The translations under genes and the position numbers were made by a program. Of a stretch of DNA of 64,000 bases, positions 32,533-44,463 are shown one piece after another. Numbering within the stretch: position 1 is the stretch's first letter; each line of letters opens with the position of its first letter. The notes beneath the pieces are model-generated. The model worked only from the letters and a program-made list of their open reading frames with translations. It made no database searches and was not told the origin of the DNA. The DNA is from Larix kaempferi (lineage: Eukaryota; Streptophyta; Pinopsida; Pinales; Pinaceae): positions 5,827,501 through 5,891,500 of the forward strand of contig BSBM01000602.1 in NCBI GenBank assembly GCA_027924585.1, read 5' to 3'.

Positions 32533-34516
32533 CTAGGTTGCAACGCTAGGACTGCATGGGAAATATTAAAATTCTGAAGGTAGAATTCCAGGTTGAACAT
32601 GAAGTGTATGACGAAATGCATTGGATAAAATACTAGGGAAAATCATGTTTAATCTTCCATGGGTTAGTTCATAAGGAATCCATAGTGAAAAACTGTGAGT
32701 TTCAATGGATTTTGGGTTAAATTATGCATCAGTACTATACAAAAATTGCACGTTCTGTTAAATGATGGGCAATGCCAGTCAAAATGGTTTATATTGTATG
32801 TGATCAAATTAATGGCTGATATCCTTGCAGGCTCATGAAAGTGCTTGAATTTTATTTTAATGAGCATTATCCTAAAAGAAAACCACTAGGGACACGTGTC
32901 AACACCAAAATCATTCAAGGTCTCAAAAGTGGGTGGTCCAAGGTACTTCTCTTATGATGCTGAAACCGCCAAACCACCTATTTAAGTGCCAATTTCTAAA
33001 TGTCGGTCAGTCTGTCCAATCAATCTTGGAGGGTGCATATGGGTCAATAATGTGACATGATGGGACAAAAAGAAGTGACATGTCTCTGTTAGAAGTTACA
33101 CGAAGATCGGCATGTGAGAAGATCTCGAGGTGGAATATCGATGGCCTATAAGCATCCAGTATTGTGATGGCTCTTGAACTTTAATTTAAGGAGCACAGTC
33201 CTGAAAGGAAACCACTATGGACACGTGGCATCATTGTAAGGGTTCAGTCTTACAAAAGTTGTATTTGTATACCACTTCTTTGCTGATCTTGAAACCATTT
33301 ACCATCACGATGGTGACATGGCTACGTCACGGAGTGACACATGGAACTGTATGACACCTCAAGGGATAGTTATCTTGCCACATCAACACCCTGCCGCATC
33401 AGCACAATGCCAAGTTAGCATAAATTTTTAAAAAGTAAAAAAAAATATGGTTTTTTCCATAATAGGAGCAGATGAAATTAGAAAGTGTTGAGACTTACAC
33501 CATTTCAATGCTATTAACGGAAGCTACAAATCACCAGTAAGGGACAAGGACCCATTTTGCTCAGATTGGACATAAATTTCAATTTAATGATTTTTGAAGG
33601 TGTATATCCTGAGGATAGACAGAGAGCTGGTTGAGTCCCAAATTGTTACAGTGGATTCATTATCCAGGTACATAGATAAATCTGGAGTTTTGAGGCCAAA
33701 TTTAGAAGGATGTGAATTCGAGAGATGAAATAAGGCCAAAATCCATTATTTGGGCGCGCGAAAGGTTGATTTTTGAAAACTTGAAGGAGACAAAAGTGGA
33801 CCAAGAACTCATAACTAGAAAATTTTCGAATTTCAACATTTTGTCTACTCATCGAAATGAACAAATTTTCTTAGAGGTGAATTTTCCATAAATGCTTAAT
33901 TTGATAGACAGTTTTTAGTAAAAATTCCAAGTCTAGGAGAATTGCAAAAAGTAAAAATTCGTGATTTCATAATTTCATAAGTTTTAACGAGATCATCGGA
34001 TTCAAACAGTGGAAGTGTATAGGTACACACTATTATATGGGCTATTAGTGCTCGATATAAAATATTTTCCAATTCCTTACCGATTTTATTCTACACGTCT
34101 CCAAAAGTGGTCCTTCAGAATAGCTACAACTACAAAAAAGAGGGTAAAATTGGGCAGAAACCGTGTAGAGAGATATAACTCTCAGTGGTGAAACCAATAT
34201 TGAACAAGGGTATGGTCATTGGAGAGAGTATCAATAGGAGAACAAAAAAACATTGAACCTGAATATGAATCAGTGTTTTCTAAATTCCTAGAAATCTAAA
34301 AGAAAAGGAGCCTACAACTTACTTTTGACAAAAGTTGTCAAAAAGGGGAATTTTTCGAGAATTTTTTTTTATGCATAAAATTTATTATGAATTTTTGGAA
34401 GAAATTTGTCTAACAGTTTTTTTATTATTTGAAAACATTGCATATATTTGTATAGCAAATTATACAATTTACAGGTTTACAACTCAGTGCCACACAAACA
34501 AAATTGTACAGTAAAG
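32533..34516 (+). other. Leader of element C with a duplicated block
   Basis: About 2 kb without coding signal. A block starting 'cttgaa(t)ttt' and containing 'ggaaaccacta(t/g)ggacacgtg' is present at about 32844-32905 and 33173-33232, a spacing near 329. Confidence 0.6.
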
Positions 34517-35770
34517 ATGGAAGGGATAGAAATTTCAGGTAGTTTGAGAGAAGAAGCCAGAGGGAAGAATATTAGTATAGTAAATGGAGAAACATAATCT
34601 AATCGACATAGAGTCAATTTAGAATAGGTGTAGCTAGAGGAAACAATGAAATTTTTGAGGATGGAAGTACAGAGTTGTAGAGATGATAATGAGAGAATGT
34701 TGAGGGCTCAGGAGCAACATAATCAGTTAAATACTAAACTTATGTAGAGTTTGAACTTGTTATAGAGGAAACTACAATTTGGATCATTATCATGCTCTAA
34801 TAAGGAATATAGGGTCAGTTCAAATAAGATATCTCATGGAAAATCTATACATTGTGTTACTAGAGGTCATGGACATCATCATTCACCACCTCATGCAAAT
34901 ATGACATCTTATACCATAGAGGATTCTAGTAGCAATCCAGAAATGTCTCCAAGGAGGCATCATAAAAGAAGACATGTGAAAGAATTGTTGGAAGGAGAGC
35001 TTAGAAATATTAAACCACCTACTTCTGATGGTGGGAATAGGAAAGTTGAAGATGCTAAAGCCTGGTTGTTAGCGATGAGGAAATACTCGTGCTTGCATAA
35101 TTATTCTTCAAATATCAAGGTTAGAATTGCTAATTATAACCCATAGGGGAATTCCTCCATATGTTGGGATCAATTAGTGGAAGTGAACCATATCAGTGAG
35201 AAGAGAATTTCATGGAAACAATTCAAAAAGTATTTCTAATAGAAATAATTATCTGAACATTATTATAAGAAGAAAATGGAGGAGTTCTTTGAGCTCAAAT
35301 TAGGAGCTATGAACATGGAGGAGTATGAAAGGAAATTCCTAGAGTTGTTGAGGTATGTGGGGCTTATTAAGGAGGAAAAAGAAAAAATTCAGAGGTTTCT
35401 AAGTGGACTTCCTACCTTTAACAAAGACAGAATCTAGTATGATGAACCAAAATCCCTTGAAGAAGCCATCTGAAAGGCTAAGCATCTATATGATCAGAAT
35501 AGAGGCAGAGAATCTATAAAAAAATATTGGAGGGATAAGCAAATAGATAAGCAATATCAAAGGAAGAAAGGATCCCAACCTCCCTTATTAAGAAATCAAT
35601 AGAATTCATTCCAACAAAGCAATCCTATACAGAAAGGACCACAAAATGTAGAGCCCCGAGGAAAAAGGACAAATACATCATTTAAATGTTGGGGATGTGA
35701 AGGGAATCATACATTCAGAAATTGTCCTTATAGAGAAAACCAAATGAAAACTATGCATAACATATAAGAA
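34517..35770 (+). pseudogene. gag: Gag of element C
   Basis: Starting at the ATG at 34517, one frame runs through a coiled, charged N-terminus, a Ser/His-rich linker, the capsid region (VEDAKAWLLAMRKYS, then MEEFFELKLGAMNMEEYERK and LRYVGLIKEEKEKIQRFLSG) and a zinc knuckle CWGCEGNHTFRNC at 35687-35725. The knuckle is C-x2-C-x3-H-x4-C, one residue short of the usual spacing. There are about fourteen stops and no frameshift. The start is chosen because the frame stays aligned with all downstream gag-pol blocks. Confidence 0.85.
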
Positions 35771-36250
35771 GCAAGCACAATGGAGGATGTGGCTAGGGAT
35801 ATTCCAAGAATTTATGCAGCTTTGGATAACAAGCAGGCTAAACACCAGTCCAATATGATTGAGATTGAAGGTAATATTAATGATCAACCCATTGCTATTT
35901 TAATTGATTTAGGGGCAAGTCATAGTTATGTGTATTCCACTTTGGTTGAAAGATTTAAGTTAAATACAATCAAGCATGATAAGTCATGGTTGGTATAGTT
36001 GGCTACTGGAACCAAAAGAAGAATTGATGAAATAATAAAAAGTTGTTCTTTAGATATGAATAGACTCCATACATCTGTATATTTGAACATAATACCTCTT
36101 GGTTCTTATGATGTACTCATTGGAGTGGATTGGTTGGATGCACACCATGTCATGTTAGATTTCCATAACAAGAGTCTCACTTATCTTGATGAAGAAGGAA
36201 AGCATAAGATAGTGAAAGGCATTCCAAGTCCTATTTCTATACGGCATGTT
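35771..36250 (+). pseudogene. pro: Aspartic protease of element C
   Basis: Same frame as gag. The active-site block reads AILIDLGASHSYVYSTLVER (about 35890), where D-[ST]-G has become D-L-G. The flap and closing block [19 protein letters not shown] follows near 36110. One stop at 35996-35998. The protease would have processed the gag-pol polyprotein; the changed triplet argues against activity. Confidence 0.85.
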
Positions 36251-37250
36251 TTAGTTGTACAACTAAAAAGATGTTTCAGAAAAGGGTGTCAAATGTATGC
36301 AGCTCGTGTGGAGGAACTAAAAAAGGATAAGGGTCCTAACTTGGAATGTTTTCCAGTATTACAGGAATATGTAGATGTGTTTGAAGCAATACCAGGATTA
36401 CCACCAAAAAGAGATATTTATTTTTCTATCAACTTAGTGCTTAGAGTTGCCGCAGTTTCCAAAATACCATATAGAATGCGTACGCTTGAATTGAAAGAAT
36501 TGCATATGCACCTTGAAGAGTTGTTGAAGAAAGGATACATACGACCAAGTGTGTCTCCTTGGGGAGCAACGATACTCTTTGTAAAGAAGAAATATGGAAC
36601 ATTGAGATTGTGTATTGACTTTAGGCAATTAAATAAGGTTATAGTGAAAAACAAATATCCTCTGCCCATAATTGATGACCTATTTGACTAGTTGAAAGGG
36701 GCAAGGATTTACTCCAAGATAGACTTGAGATCAAGATATCATCAAGTGAGAATAAAGGATTAAAATATCAACAAAACAACCTTTGGGACCCAATATGGTC
36801 ATTATGAGTTTGTGGTGTTTCCATTTGGATTATCAAATGCACCAACTACTTTTATGTGCTTAATGAATGACATATTTAGACAATATTTGGACCAGTTTGT
36901 CATTGTGTTTTTAGATGACATTCTTATTTATTCAAAATTAGTGGAATAGCATGAGGAGAATTTGATATTAGTTCTACAGGTATTAAGGGATAATCAATTA
37001 TATGCCAAGTTAAGTAAAATATCGTTCTATCAAAAGCAAATCCAGTATTTGGGACACATCATATCTGAGGAAGGGATAGCAGTGGAGCCAAAGAATATTG
37101 AAGCTATCATGGGGTGACATACACCCATGAATGTAATAGAATTCATATAATTAATGGGACTAGATGGATATTACAGAAGGTTTGTAAAGGGATTCTCAAA
37201 ATTAGCATAACATCTTTGCAAAAGAAGGGAGTCAAATTACTAATCCAAAT
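36251..37250 (+). pseudogene. rt: Reverse transcriptase of element C
   Basis: Palm and finger blocks occur in order: [20 protein letters not shown] (about 36530), [25 protein letters not shown], a stop, [28 protein letters not shown], and the catalytic box [13 protein letters not shown] (about 36895), which keeps both Asp residues. IQYLGHIISEEGI begins the thumb. Six or seven stops, mostly TAG/TAA. The connection between RT and RNase H is short and holds the element's one frameshift (about 37.19-37.25 kb). Confidence 0.9.
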
Positions 37251-37700
37251 GAGGATTTTGTGGTATGTACATATGCCTATAAAGAAGGAATTGGTGGTGT
37301 ACACATGCAAAATGGGCATGTAGTTTGTTATGAATCCAAAAATTTGAAGGAGCATGAGAAAATTGTTGCCACACATGATTTAGAGTTGGATTCTATAGTA
37401 CATGCCTTAAAAATGTGGAGACATTACCTTATAGGCAAAAAAATCAAATTAAGAACATGTCACAGTGGCATGAAATATATATTTGGCCAACATACTCTAA
37501 ATGCAAGACACACACGATTGTTGGAATTCCTATGCGAATTTGATTTTGAAATCAAACATATTAAAGGAAAGGAGAATAAAGTTGCAGATGCACTCAGCAA
37601 AAGAGCACATACAATGCATGCTCCAACCATTAGAATGTGCCAATCAAATTTACAATTTAAAATTATGGAAGCTGTTGTTTCAAATCAACATTATATATAG
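37251..37700 (+). pseudogene. rnh: RNase H of element C
   Basis: The new frame begins CTYAYKEGIGGVHMQNGH, where the first catalytic Asp (normally CTDA) reads Tyr. It continues with YATHDLELDSIVHALK-like sequence (a Glu and surrounding block), TCHSGMKYIF (normally a DHS motif, here CHS) and KGKENKVADALSKR, which keeps the last Asp. Two acidic residues are lost, so it is inactive. Confidence 0.85.
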
Positions 37701-38640
37701 GTGAAAGAAGGATTACAACAGGAATATATTCAGCATAAATTTAAGGCATACAAGTTGCAAAATGATAGAATTCTTATTAATAATAACATAACTAATTCCG
37801 TGGAATTAAGGAAGATGGTAATAGATGAAATACATAAGGTGCCATATGTAGGACATCCTAGTTATCAAAATACTATTACAAAAAGAGTAAGCCATTACTT
37901 TTGGCTAGGGATGAAAAATAATATAGATGAGTACATATCAAGATGTATGGAATGCCAAAAAGTGAAGGTTGAGCATGGAAATCCAATGAGATTACTTCAA
38001 CCATTTCCAATTCCATAATGGAAATGGGATACGGTGACAATATACTTCATCACCAAATTAGCCAAGACAATCAAACAATGTGATTCAATTATGGTAGTGG
38101 TGGATAAATTGGAAAAGGTTGCACATTTCATCCCAATTAAATCAACTCATAAGGCAACCAACATAGCAGAAATTTATATGAAGGAGATTGCAAGATTACA
38201 TGGAATACCTAGGGAAATTGTTTCAGACAAGGATCCAAAATTTACTTCAAATTTTTGGAAGGGATTATTCAAAGGATTTGGAACAAATATAAATATGAGT
38301 ACAACATATCACCCGCAAACCAATGGACAAACCGAAAGGTTAAATCAGGTTATTGAAGATATGCTCAGAATGTATGTGATGGATCAACCATCAAAATGGG
38401 AAGATTACTTGCATTTGGTTGAGTTTGCTTACAATAATGGATATCATGCATCTTTAAAGATGAGTCCATTTGAAGCCTTATATAGAAGGAAATGTAATAC
38501 TCCAATCAGCTGGGACAATACAACAGACAAAGTGGTTATTGGACTGGAATTGCTCAAAGAAATGGAAGAAATGATGGTTAAGATCAAGAAGGATTTGAAA
38601 ATAACACATGATACATAGAAAATTTACGTAGTCAAAGGAA
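37701..38640 (+). pseudogene. int: Integrase of element C
   Basis: Same frame as RNase H. The zinc domain HHCC is intact (IHKVPYVGH, then CMECQ, about 37830-37960). The catalytic core shows all three acidic residues: Asp in SIMVVVDKLEKVAHFIP (about 38090), Asp in VSDKDPKFTS (about 38225) and Glu in QTNGQTERLNQ (about 38330). The downstream block LHLVEFAYNNGYHASLKMSP is typical of chromovirus integrases. Four stops. About 35 residues after the zinc domain appear altered. Confidence 0.9.
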
Positions 38641-39080
38641 AAATAGCTAGATAATTCAGGGTTGGTGATCACATGTATCTAAAATTCATGCCAAAGAAAA
38701 TTTCACTAAAGCTTGGGTTATCTCCTAAGTTAGCACCCAAATATTGTGGGCCGTTAGAAATATTAACTAGGATAGGGCCTATTGCATATGAACATGCATT
38801 GTTTGCATGCATAAAAGTGCATAATGTGTTTCATGTATCTTTATTGAACAAGTATGTACCTGATCCTAACCATATTATTGATTGGGCCTTGATTCAGGTG
38901 GAACTAGAAGGAGATATATCGGTGCTACTAGTATGTATCCTGGAAAAGAAAGTCACATTGCTCTAGAACAAGGCCATCGAACAAATAAAAGTCCAGTGAA
39001 CACATTACAACCCTGAAGAAGCAATATGGGAGAAGGAGGATACTATGCGGGAAGCATGTTTACATCTATCTTGAAATTTT
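38641..39080 (+). pseudogene. Integrase C-terminus and chromodomain-like tail of element C
   Basis: VGDHMYLKFMPKK and KLAPKYCGPLEIL belong to the GPF/Y region after integrase. NVFHVSLLNKYVPDPNHII follows, and after a stop near 38964 a short tail with WEKEDTMREA matches the end of a chromodomain as found in plant chromoviruses. The aromatic pocket cannot be judged. Confidence 0.75.
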
Positions 39081-39121
39081 GTATATGTAAATAGTGTGAC
39101 ATGCACTGAGGACAGTGCATA

Positions 39122-39139
39122 AATTAAGGGGGAGGGGAA
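39122..39139 (+). other. Polypurine tract of element C
   Basis: AATTAAGGGGGAGGGGAA lies immediately before the 3' LTR start TGTAACACC, the expected plus-strand primer. Confidence 0.9.
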
Positions 39140-40206
39140 TGTAACACCCCATTTTTTACCCCAATATGTATAAAAATGTAAATATTAATGAAAGGGATAC
39201 AAGCCAGATATGTATGGTCCAGAGTGACCAAGATATGTAAATTTGTAAATTTCCAATCTGTAATATAAAAATCCATGGATGTTGTAGACTAAAAGAAAAA
39301 AATAAGAGATGGGGGAATATCCTTCCACAAAAAGGGGAAATTTTTTCCCAACCCTTGTGTGCCACCTGTCCAACTCTCTTTGGAAAAGGGAAAAGTGCCC
39401 AACTCTATGCATGCCACTAGTCTACTTCTCCATGCCACATGTCTATCGTCAAGCATGCATATAAATAGAAAGAGCTAGCCATCATTCCATTATTCCTGGA
39501 TGTCAGAGAGAGTTCTACTAGCTTCCAGACCTAAACTATCTATTTGAGAACCTTGTCACCTGTACTGTTATTGGGTACCACTCTGTACCACCCTCACCCC
39601 GCTACACACGGAGAACTAGACATAGAACAACACAACTCCCTCAATCCCTAAAAATGAATTACGGGTAACAAACCCGAGGTACTGTTAGCTCAGAGAAGGG
39701 AGCTAGAGGTATTGTTCACTCAGAGAAGGGAGCCCAATTCCCTGGCTGAGGGATAGATGTAGTTAGAGAAACCGACATCTTCTTGTGGATTGATAATTTC
39801 ATCTCATGGGTGTCCCATCAAAGTAAGAGATGGCTTAGCAGAGCCTATGGATGGGTGGAACCTCCTTGGTATGTATATAGTCGGTTCACTATTCTAGATA
39901 AGTATTCATTTGTGTATGGAATTTGTTGTGGAAATTATTGAATTGTGCTTAATGTAATTTATGTTGAATGTTTTACTTAATTGCATGGAATTACTATCAT
40001 TTTAGGAATTGCATTCTTAACAATTATACTTGCATTTGTTTTCATACATTTTTAATTTACCATATTGCTCAAATAAATTCATAATTCCACTGTAAACCTC
40101 AAATTAACTCGTAGAAAACTAAATTTGTATAACATGGGTGTTTTGGGGTAAAATTTTGGATGTTTCATAGCCTAATAAGCATTATGAAGGCACTGGGTTC
40201 GTGACA
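39140..40206 (+). repeat. 3' LTR of element C
   Basis: 1067 bp, collinear with the 5' LTR. The last bases are GGGTTCGTGACA; immediately beyond, the antisense gag of element A resumes. Confidence 0.9.
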
Positions 40207-41270
40207 CCCCGACGGTGGGATAAATGCAGGTTGCGCTCCATAGTATGTGATGTAGGAGCAACTTGTTCCATTTGTGGTGGAGGGACCGCTACTTCCCTGC
40301 TAACATTGGGATAATTAGGGCTGTAGGGTCCTTACTGTAACTGCGGAGGAGTTGGTACAAGAGTAGGGGGTACCAACACAGGAGGCATTGGTGGGTACTG
40401 CAAGGCCATATTAAATGGCATCGTAGTTGGATGAGGAACATTTCCTTGGTGGGAAATGGACCCAATAATCCCATCTGTCAAGTGTGATGAACCCGCAGGT
40501 GTAGGATCCAACGACTGATGTAGGCGGGCATCATGAAGGATAGTATATAAGTATCTGAATTGTGCATAGATAAGGTCGAAATGTTGGGCCTTTAGGATGG
40601 CCTCTTCCTCATTTTGTGGCATGGATGTGGTGACATCTTTTGCAATGGATGGTTGGAGTGATTTAATGAATCAATCCAACAAGAATGGTGGTTGTATTTT
40701 GATTTTGCACAATGTTCAACGTCTACGCCACTCATGGATATGGTCTGCGATGTGTGTAGAAGTGTTTTGCCGAAATTCTGTGAGAATTTCAAGACCAAGG
40801 CCATGGTGTATTGAAAGATGGAAGTATGTCAGAAATGTAGTGGCCAATGTCGCAAAGGTGGCATGGGTTGATCGCGGTAAGTTCACATACCATTTGGTTG
40901 TTGTACCGGTGAGGGTGCTCTGAAAGAGGTGAAGCCTCACTGAATCCTCTACTATGTTGTTGGAGAAACTATAAGTGGAAGGACATGACATGGTTGGTGA
41001 GATCATCTCCTTTCTTCCCTTCGAATTTAGGAATATCAAAGGGAAGTTTATCTGGAATAGATGACCATGTTGGATCATGTGCAATAGGGTGATCAGTTTG
41101 GCCAAATCTAGGAGATTTAGGCTAGCCATGAAAGGTAGGTTAGGATTTGGTCCCGCTATTGTATGTTGTGTGTGGTTTCCTCGAGGGGGATACCGAGGTG
41201 GTGTTGAAAATAAAGGGTGACCTCCTACGAGAGAGGAGGGATTAAAATGGTCCAAAGGATCTCAAGGGGG
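40207..41270 (-). pseudogene. gag: Gag capsid of element A
   Basis: A 179-codon minus-strand frame (41255-40716) ends with the diagnostic capsid stretch LFQSTLTGTTTKWYVNLPRS, then FATLATTFLTYFHLSIHH, then RQNTSTHIADHIHEWRRR. After a frame change it continues as NEEEAILKAQHFDLIYAQFR (40622 on) and a Pro/Val-rich linker to the edge of element C. This type of gag is found in Tat-like and related plant gypsy elements. Few stops interrupt it, so it is the best preserved part of A. Confidence 0.85.
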
Positions 41271-43408
41271 AGATGTCAAAGGAGGGCCTCTTTCGAGAGG
41301 AGAGGAGGCAAAGGTATCTAGATTCTCTCTGAGGGGAGAGAATGAAGGGGAACCTCTTCCAGCGATGGATGAGATAAAATTATCAAATCTGAGAGGAGAA
41401 AATGAGTCAAATAAGGAGTGCCTCACCATGATGATCCTATTAATGTGGCTTTGGAACTGCCTCGAGTAAGGTATCTCCCACGTGAACCATGAGGAGAATG
41501 TGGAAAAACAACCCTCGAAAGAGGGGATATGCCTTACAATCTTTTGGACTACCTTAGGGGTTTGTTGTGTTCCTCAATGGTGAAATATTAGTGTCAAGTG
41601 AGAGTGATGGTGGAATTAAACACAATTGAACACATGAAAAAATATTCCAACCACAACATATGCAAATATGGTGCAATAAGTGAGTGATATGTGCAAATTT
41701 GGTTTAGTACAAGAGTCCCCACATGTAGGTTCTTTTTAATTACGAGTTAGTGAACTTGTATTTAAAAGGAAAATAAGTGTAAATTCCCTAAAACATATAA
41801 TGTCCTTCCTCTCAAATGTAACTAGGCCTTCCAGAAGCACAAATGATGGTGACAATGGTATCCACACACCAATTGACTAGTGAAGGTAACAAATAGCCAG
41901 TTCTACCAGTGATGGGGGAAATGTACCAATTAAGAAGACTTGACAACCCTTCCCAACACCAATAGCTGACTTTAGGAGTCAATTGCACTCACAATTACTC
42001 ATTGGTGATGTCCTAAGTTTGGCCACTAAGATACCTTGCTTCAAGTGTGGATAAGTGGTTCTTCCTAGGCGGTATAGCGTCACCTCCACAAAAAGATAAG
42101 TGGATCTTTGGAGAGGGAAAGGAAACTATACCTCAGATTTTACCTCCTTGGTCATGACACACTTCTTATCCGGGTTTTCTTTTAACACTTGCTGATAGCA
42201 AGATTTTGATAGTACCCTATAAGTCAACAATGTTATGTTTCAAACACCTAATGAAACTAGACTGGTGGGCATTAATGGATGTCGATCCCAATCAATCCTA
42301 CCTAATTGAAATGTTGTTTTGTGACCTCCTATGGAGGATTTTAGTTGGTTGGCAATTTAAAAAGTTGAATTTAAGGGTCTTGATTGACATAATGAGTGTA
42401 AGGGAGGTATTTCACACTTCCCTTCCTTTTCGATTCACCAAGCTCACAAGAAGTGCGAGGTGAAGATCATACTTGGAATGAAAGAGATTTTATGTCCCTT
42501 AGTGTGTGGTAGATATTCAAACACATGTGAGGTAAGCAAATTGATTGTTGAAAATTAACTAGAAGAGCATAAAGTAAATACAAATGGAGATTTAACTTTT
42601 AACTCTAAAAGATGCTAATGGTGCATTTAAAAAACAAAGTGTTAATGAAGTAAAAGTGTGCAATTGAAGTATTTCACACTTCTCACCCCTTTCTGATTCA
42701 CCAAGATCACAAGAAGTGCGAGGTGAAGAGCATACTTGGGGAAACAAGAGTCTTTAGGTCCTTGCTTGTGTGCAAAAAGTGGATTCTACACTAACTTTGA
42801 TCCTAAAAACATGTCAAGTAAACAAAAACACAAGATGTCTTGAATACTAGTGACAACAATGGGGCCCATTGAAAGCCTCAAGGTTGGTTACCTAAGTAAG
42901 TTTTGAGAGAGAATGACTCTTTACTCCCTAATCTTAGTCTAAGTGAGCTAATTAGTATAGAAATGTGTAACTATTGCAAGTTAATTAGTTATGGTTCATT
43001 AGTGAGCAACAATGGGATTGCAAGATTGTGAAAAATAGGGATAAAGCAAAGAATAACACATTCGCATGAAAAACAAAAGAACATGTTTGCTATAGCGTGA
43101 CAAAAAGACTCATTGGCGCGTAGTAGAGCAGTTACAAATCGAAGAGGTCGCTCAAATCAGTAATATAGAAACCTACGCTAGTGGAGATCTGCTAATGAGC
43201 ATGAATAACACGACTATCGGGGGATCGTCCGCGTGCACAGTGCGCCCGAGACACTAGGATATGCACTTGTGTTGAAATAGAAATTGCAACCAAAAGGAGG
43301 CCTATTTTTGAAATGTATGGACCTCTTCACCTACAAAGCAAAAGAAACCAGAAATTAGCTACTCAAAAAATAACAACCTAATTTAAGAGAAATGAACTAA
43401 AATAAGTA
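41271..43408 (-). other. Leader of element A with a 262-bp spaced repeat
   Basis: About 2.1 kb between the primer site and gag, with no conserved coding domain. A block of about 75 bases ('gtatttcacacttc...cacaagaagtgcgaggtgaag') occurs at about 42404 and again at 42666. Confidence 0.6.
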
Positions 43409-43417
43409 GAGTCGCCA
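43409..43417 (-). other. Primer-binding site of element A
   Basis: On the minus strand TGGCGACTC lies about ten bases after the 5' LTR end and is followed by TACTT. Primer sites of the TGGCGACTC type (complement of a tRNA ending GAGUCGCCA) are used by Tat/Ogre-like elements, which fits the gag type. Confidence 0.65.
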
Positions 43418-43427
43418 TAAATACTAT

Positions 43428-43786
43428 TGTGAAAAATATTGCACAAGGGTGAATCCTTCCCACTTGGTAAGGGACAAATCCTAGTAGGTTGTAGCAAGGA
43501 TTCAGTATTAGGTGCTCCTATTGTGTGGGTGAGTGCTCCAAGTGATCCTACAAGTGGTTAGTAAAAATAAACAAACAAATCAAATTAAAATAAAATAAAA
43601 CAAAGAACAAAGGGATAGGAATGCAAACTCCAACAACCAATTGATGCCAAGCCACTTTTGTATTGCCCAATGGTCAAGTATGTACAACACCTAAGAGATG
43701 TAAGATCCAATGGAGACAAACAATCCATTTCAGGGAGGTCTATCTAGTCCACACTAGAGGCTAAGTTGCTTGAAGAACAAATGAGA
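43428..43786 (-). repeat. 5' LTR of element A, U5-side part
   Basis: Matches 21368-21732 from 'gaaaaatattgcacaagggt' onward. It is interrupted at 43786 by element D and continues at 49406. Confidence 0.85.
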
Positions 43787-44321
43787 TGATCCACATCGCA
43801 GTTGGCATTATTATCGGATGCTGACTTTGACACCTCTTCAACAAGTCATCGATGTCGACACAACTTCGACAAGTTTCGACTTCGACATGGCTTCGACAAC
43901 TCCACGACTTCGACAAGTTCCACGACCTCACAGTTTCGCGACATCGACATGCAGCGTCGATCTGCGACTTGCGACTGTCGAACTTCAACAGACTGTCTCT
44001 CTGTCTTCTAGTCGACTGTAACGGTTGAAATGAAAAACCGTTCTAACTTCTTTGTAACTGAACGTAACGGGAAAGTACCCAAGCGTCTCAGCACATTCTA
44101 TATAAGCATGTATAATACTATAATATACATCAAGCCATGAACTTATATCCAGTAATAGAAATCAGTTTGCATTCCTGCATATTGCTTGTGTATATTTGTG
44201 TTTTGTCTGTGTAGTGTATTCTTGCTTTGCGCATTCTGTTTCTTAAGCTTCCACCATAATAGAGCCAAATCATTCAGTCGAACTGTTGTCCCCCTCGTGC
44301 TTCCTAGCCATGTGCGGATCA
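43787..44321 (+). repeat. 5' LTR of element D
   Basis: 535 bp, rich in CTTCGAC/TCGAC words. Relative to the 3' LTR it has extra CTTCGAC units around 43865-43895 and a few small indels, otherwise it aligns throughout. Confidence 0.9.
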
Positions 44322-44322
44322 T

Positions 44323-44334
44323 TGGTATCAGAGC
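44323..44334 (+). other. Primer-binding site of element D
   Basis: TGGTATCAGAGC, a perfect initiator-Met tRNA primer site, starts one or two bases after the LTR end. Confidence 0.92.
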
Positions 44335-44463
44335 ATACTTAATCAAAGCACTCAGCTTTGTTCATGCTTAAGTTTGCGTAGACACTTCCAGTGAAGTTAC
44401 CGACTTATGCATGTTCAAACACGCTCGCAATATCAACAATCCAAGTAGACGCTACCTCCAGAA

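Larger units (their letters stand above)
31442..40206 (+). mobile_element. Ty3/gypsy chromovirus-type element C, full length but decayed
   Basis: 8.77 kb with LTRs 31442-32517 and 39140-40206 (TGTAAYACCCC...GTRACA), an initiator-Met primer site, a 2-kb leader, gag-pol, a chromodomain-like tail and a purine tract. The flanks CCATG (31437-31441) and CCCCG (40207-40211) agree at only three of five bases, so the target duplication is eroded or absent. It splits the gag of element A, which resumes on both sides in the opposite orientation. The coding region keeps one frame from gag through RT and then, after a single shift near 37.2 kb, one frame through integrase, with about two dozen stops. The integrase and tail motifs suggest the Tekay/Del chromovirus clade. 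Confidence 0.9.

Noticed and set aside
31437-40211. A clean 5-bp target duplication for element C (CCATG/CCCCG)
   Set aside because: Only three of five bases agree. The insertion is supported by the resumed gag of element A, not by this duplication.
43802-44021. ORFs rich in Thr/Ser/Asp/Arg in both frames near 43.8-44.0 kb
   Set aside because: They are translations of the CTTCGAC-rich LTR of element D, also seen in its 3' copy, and not a protein gene.
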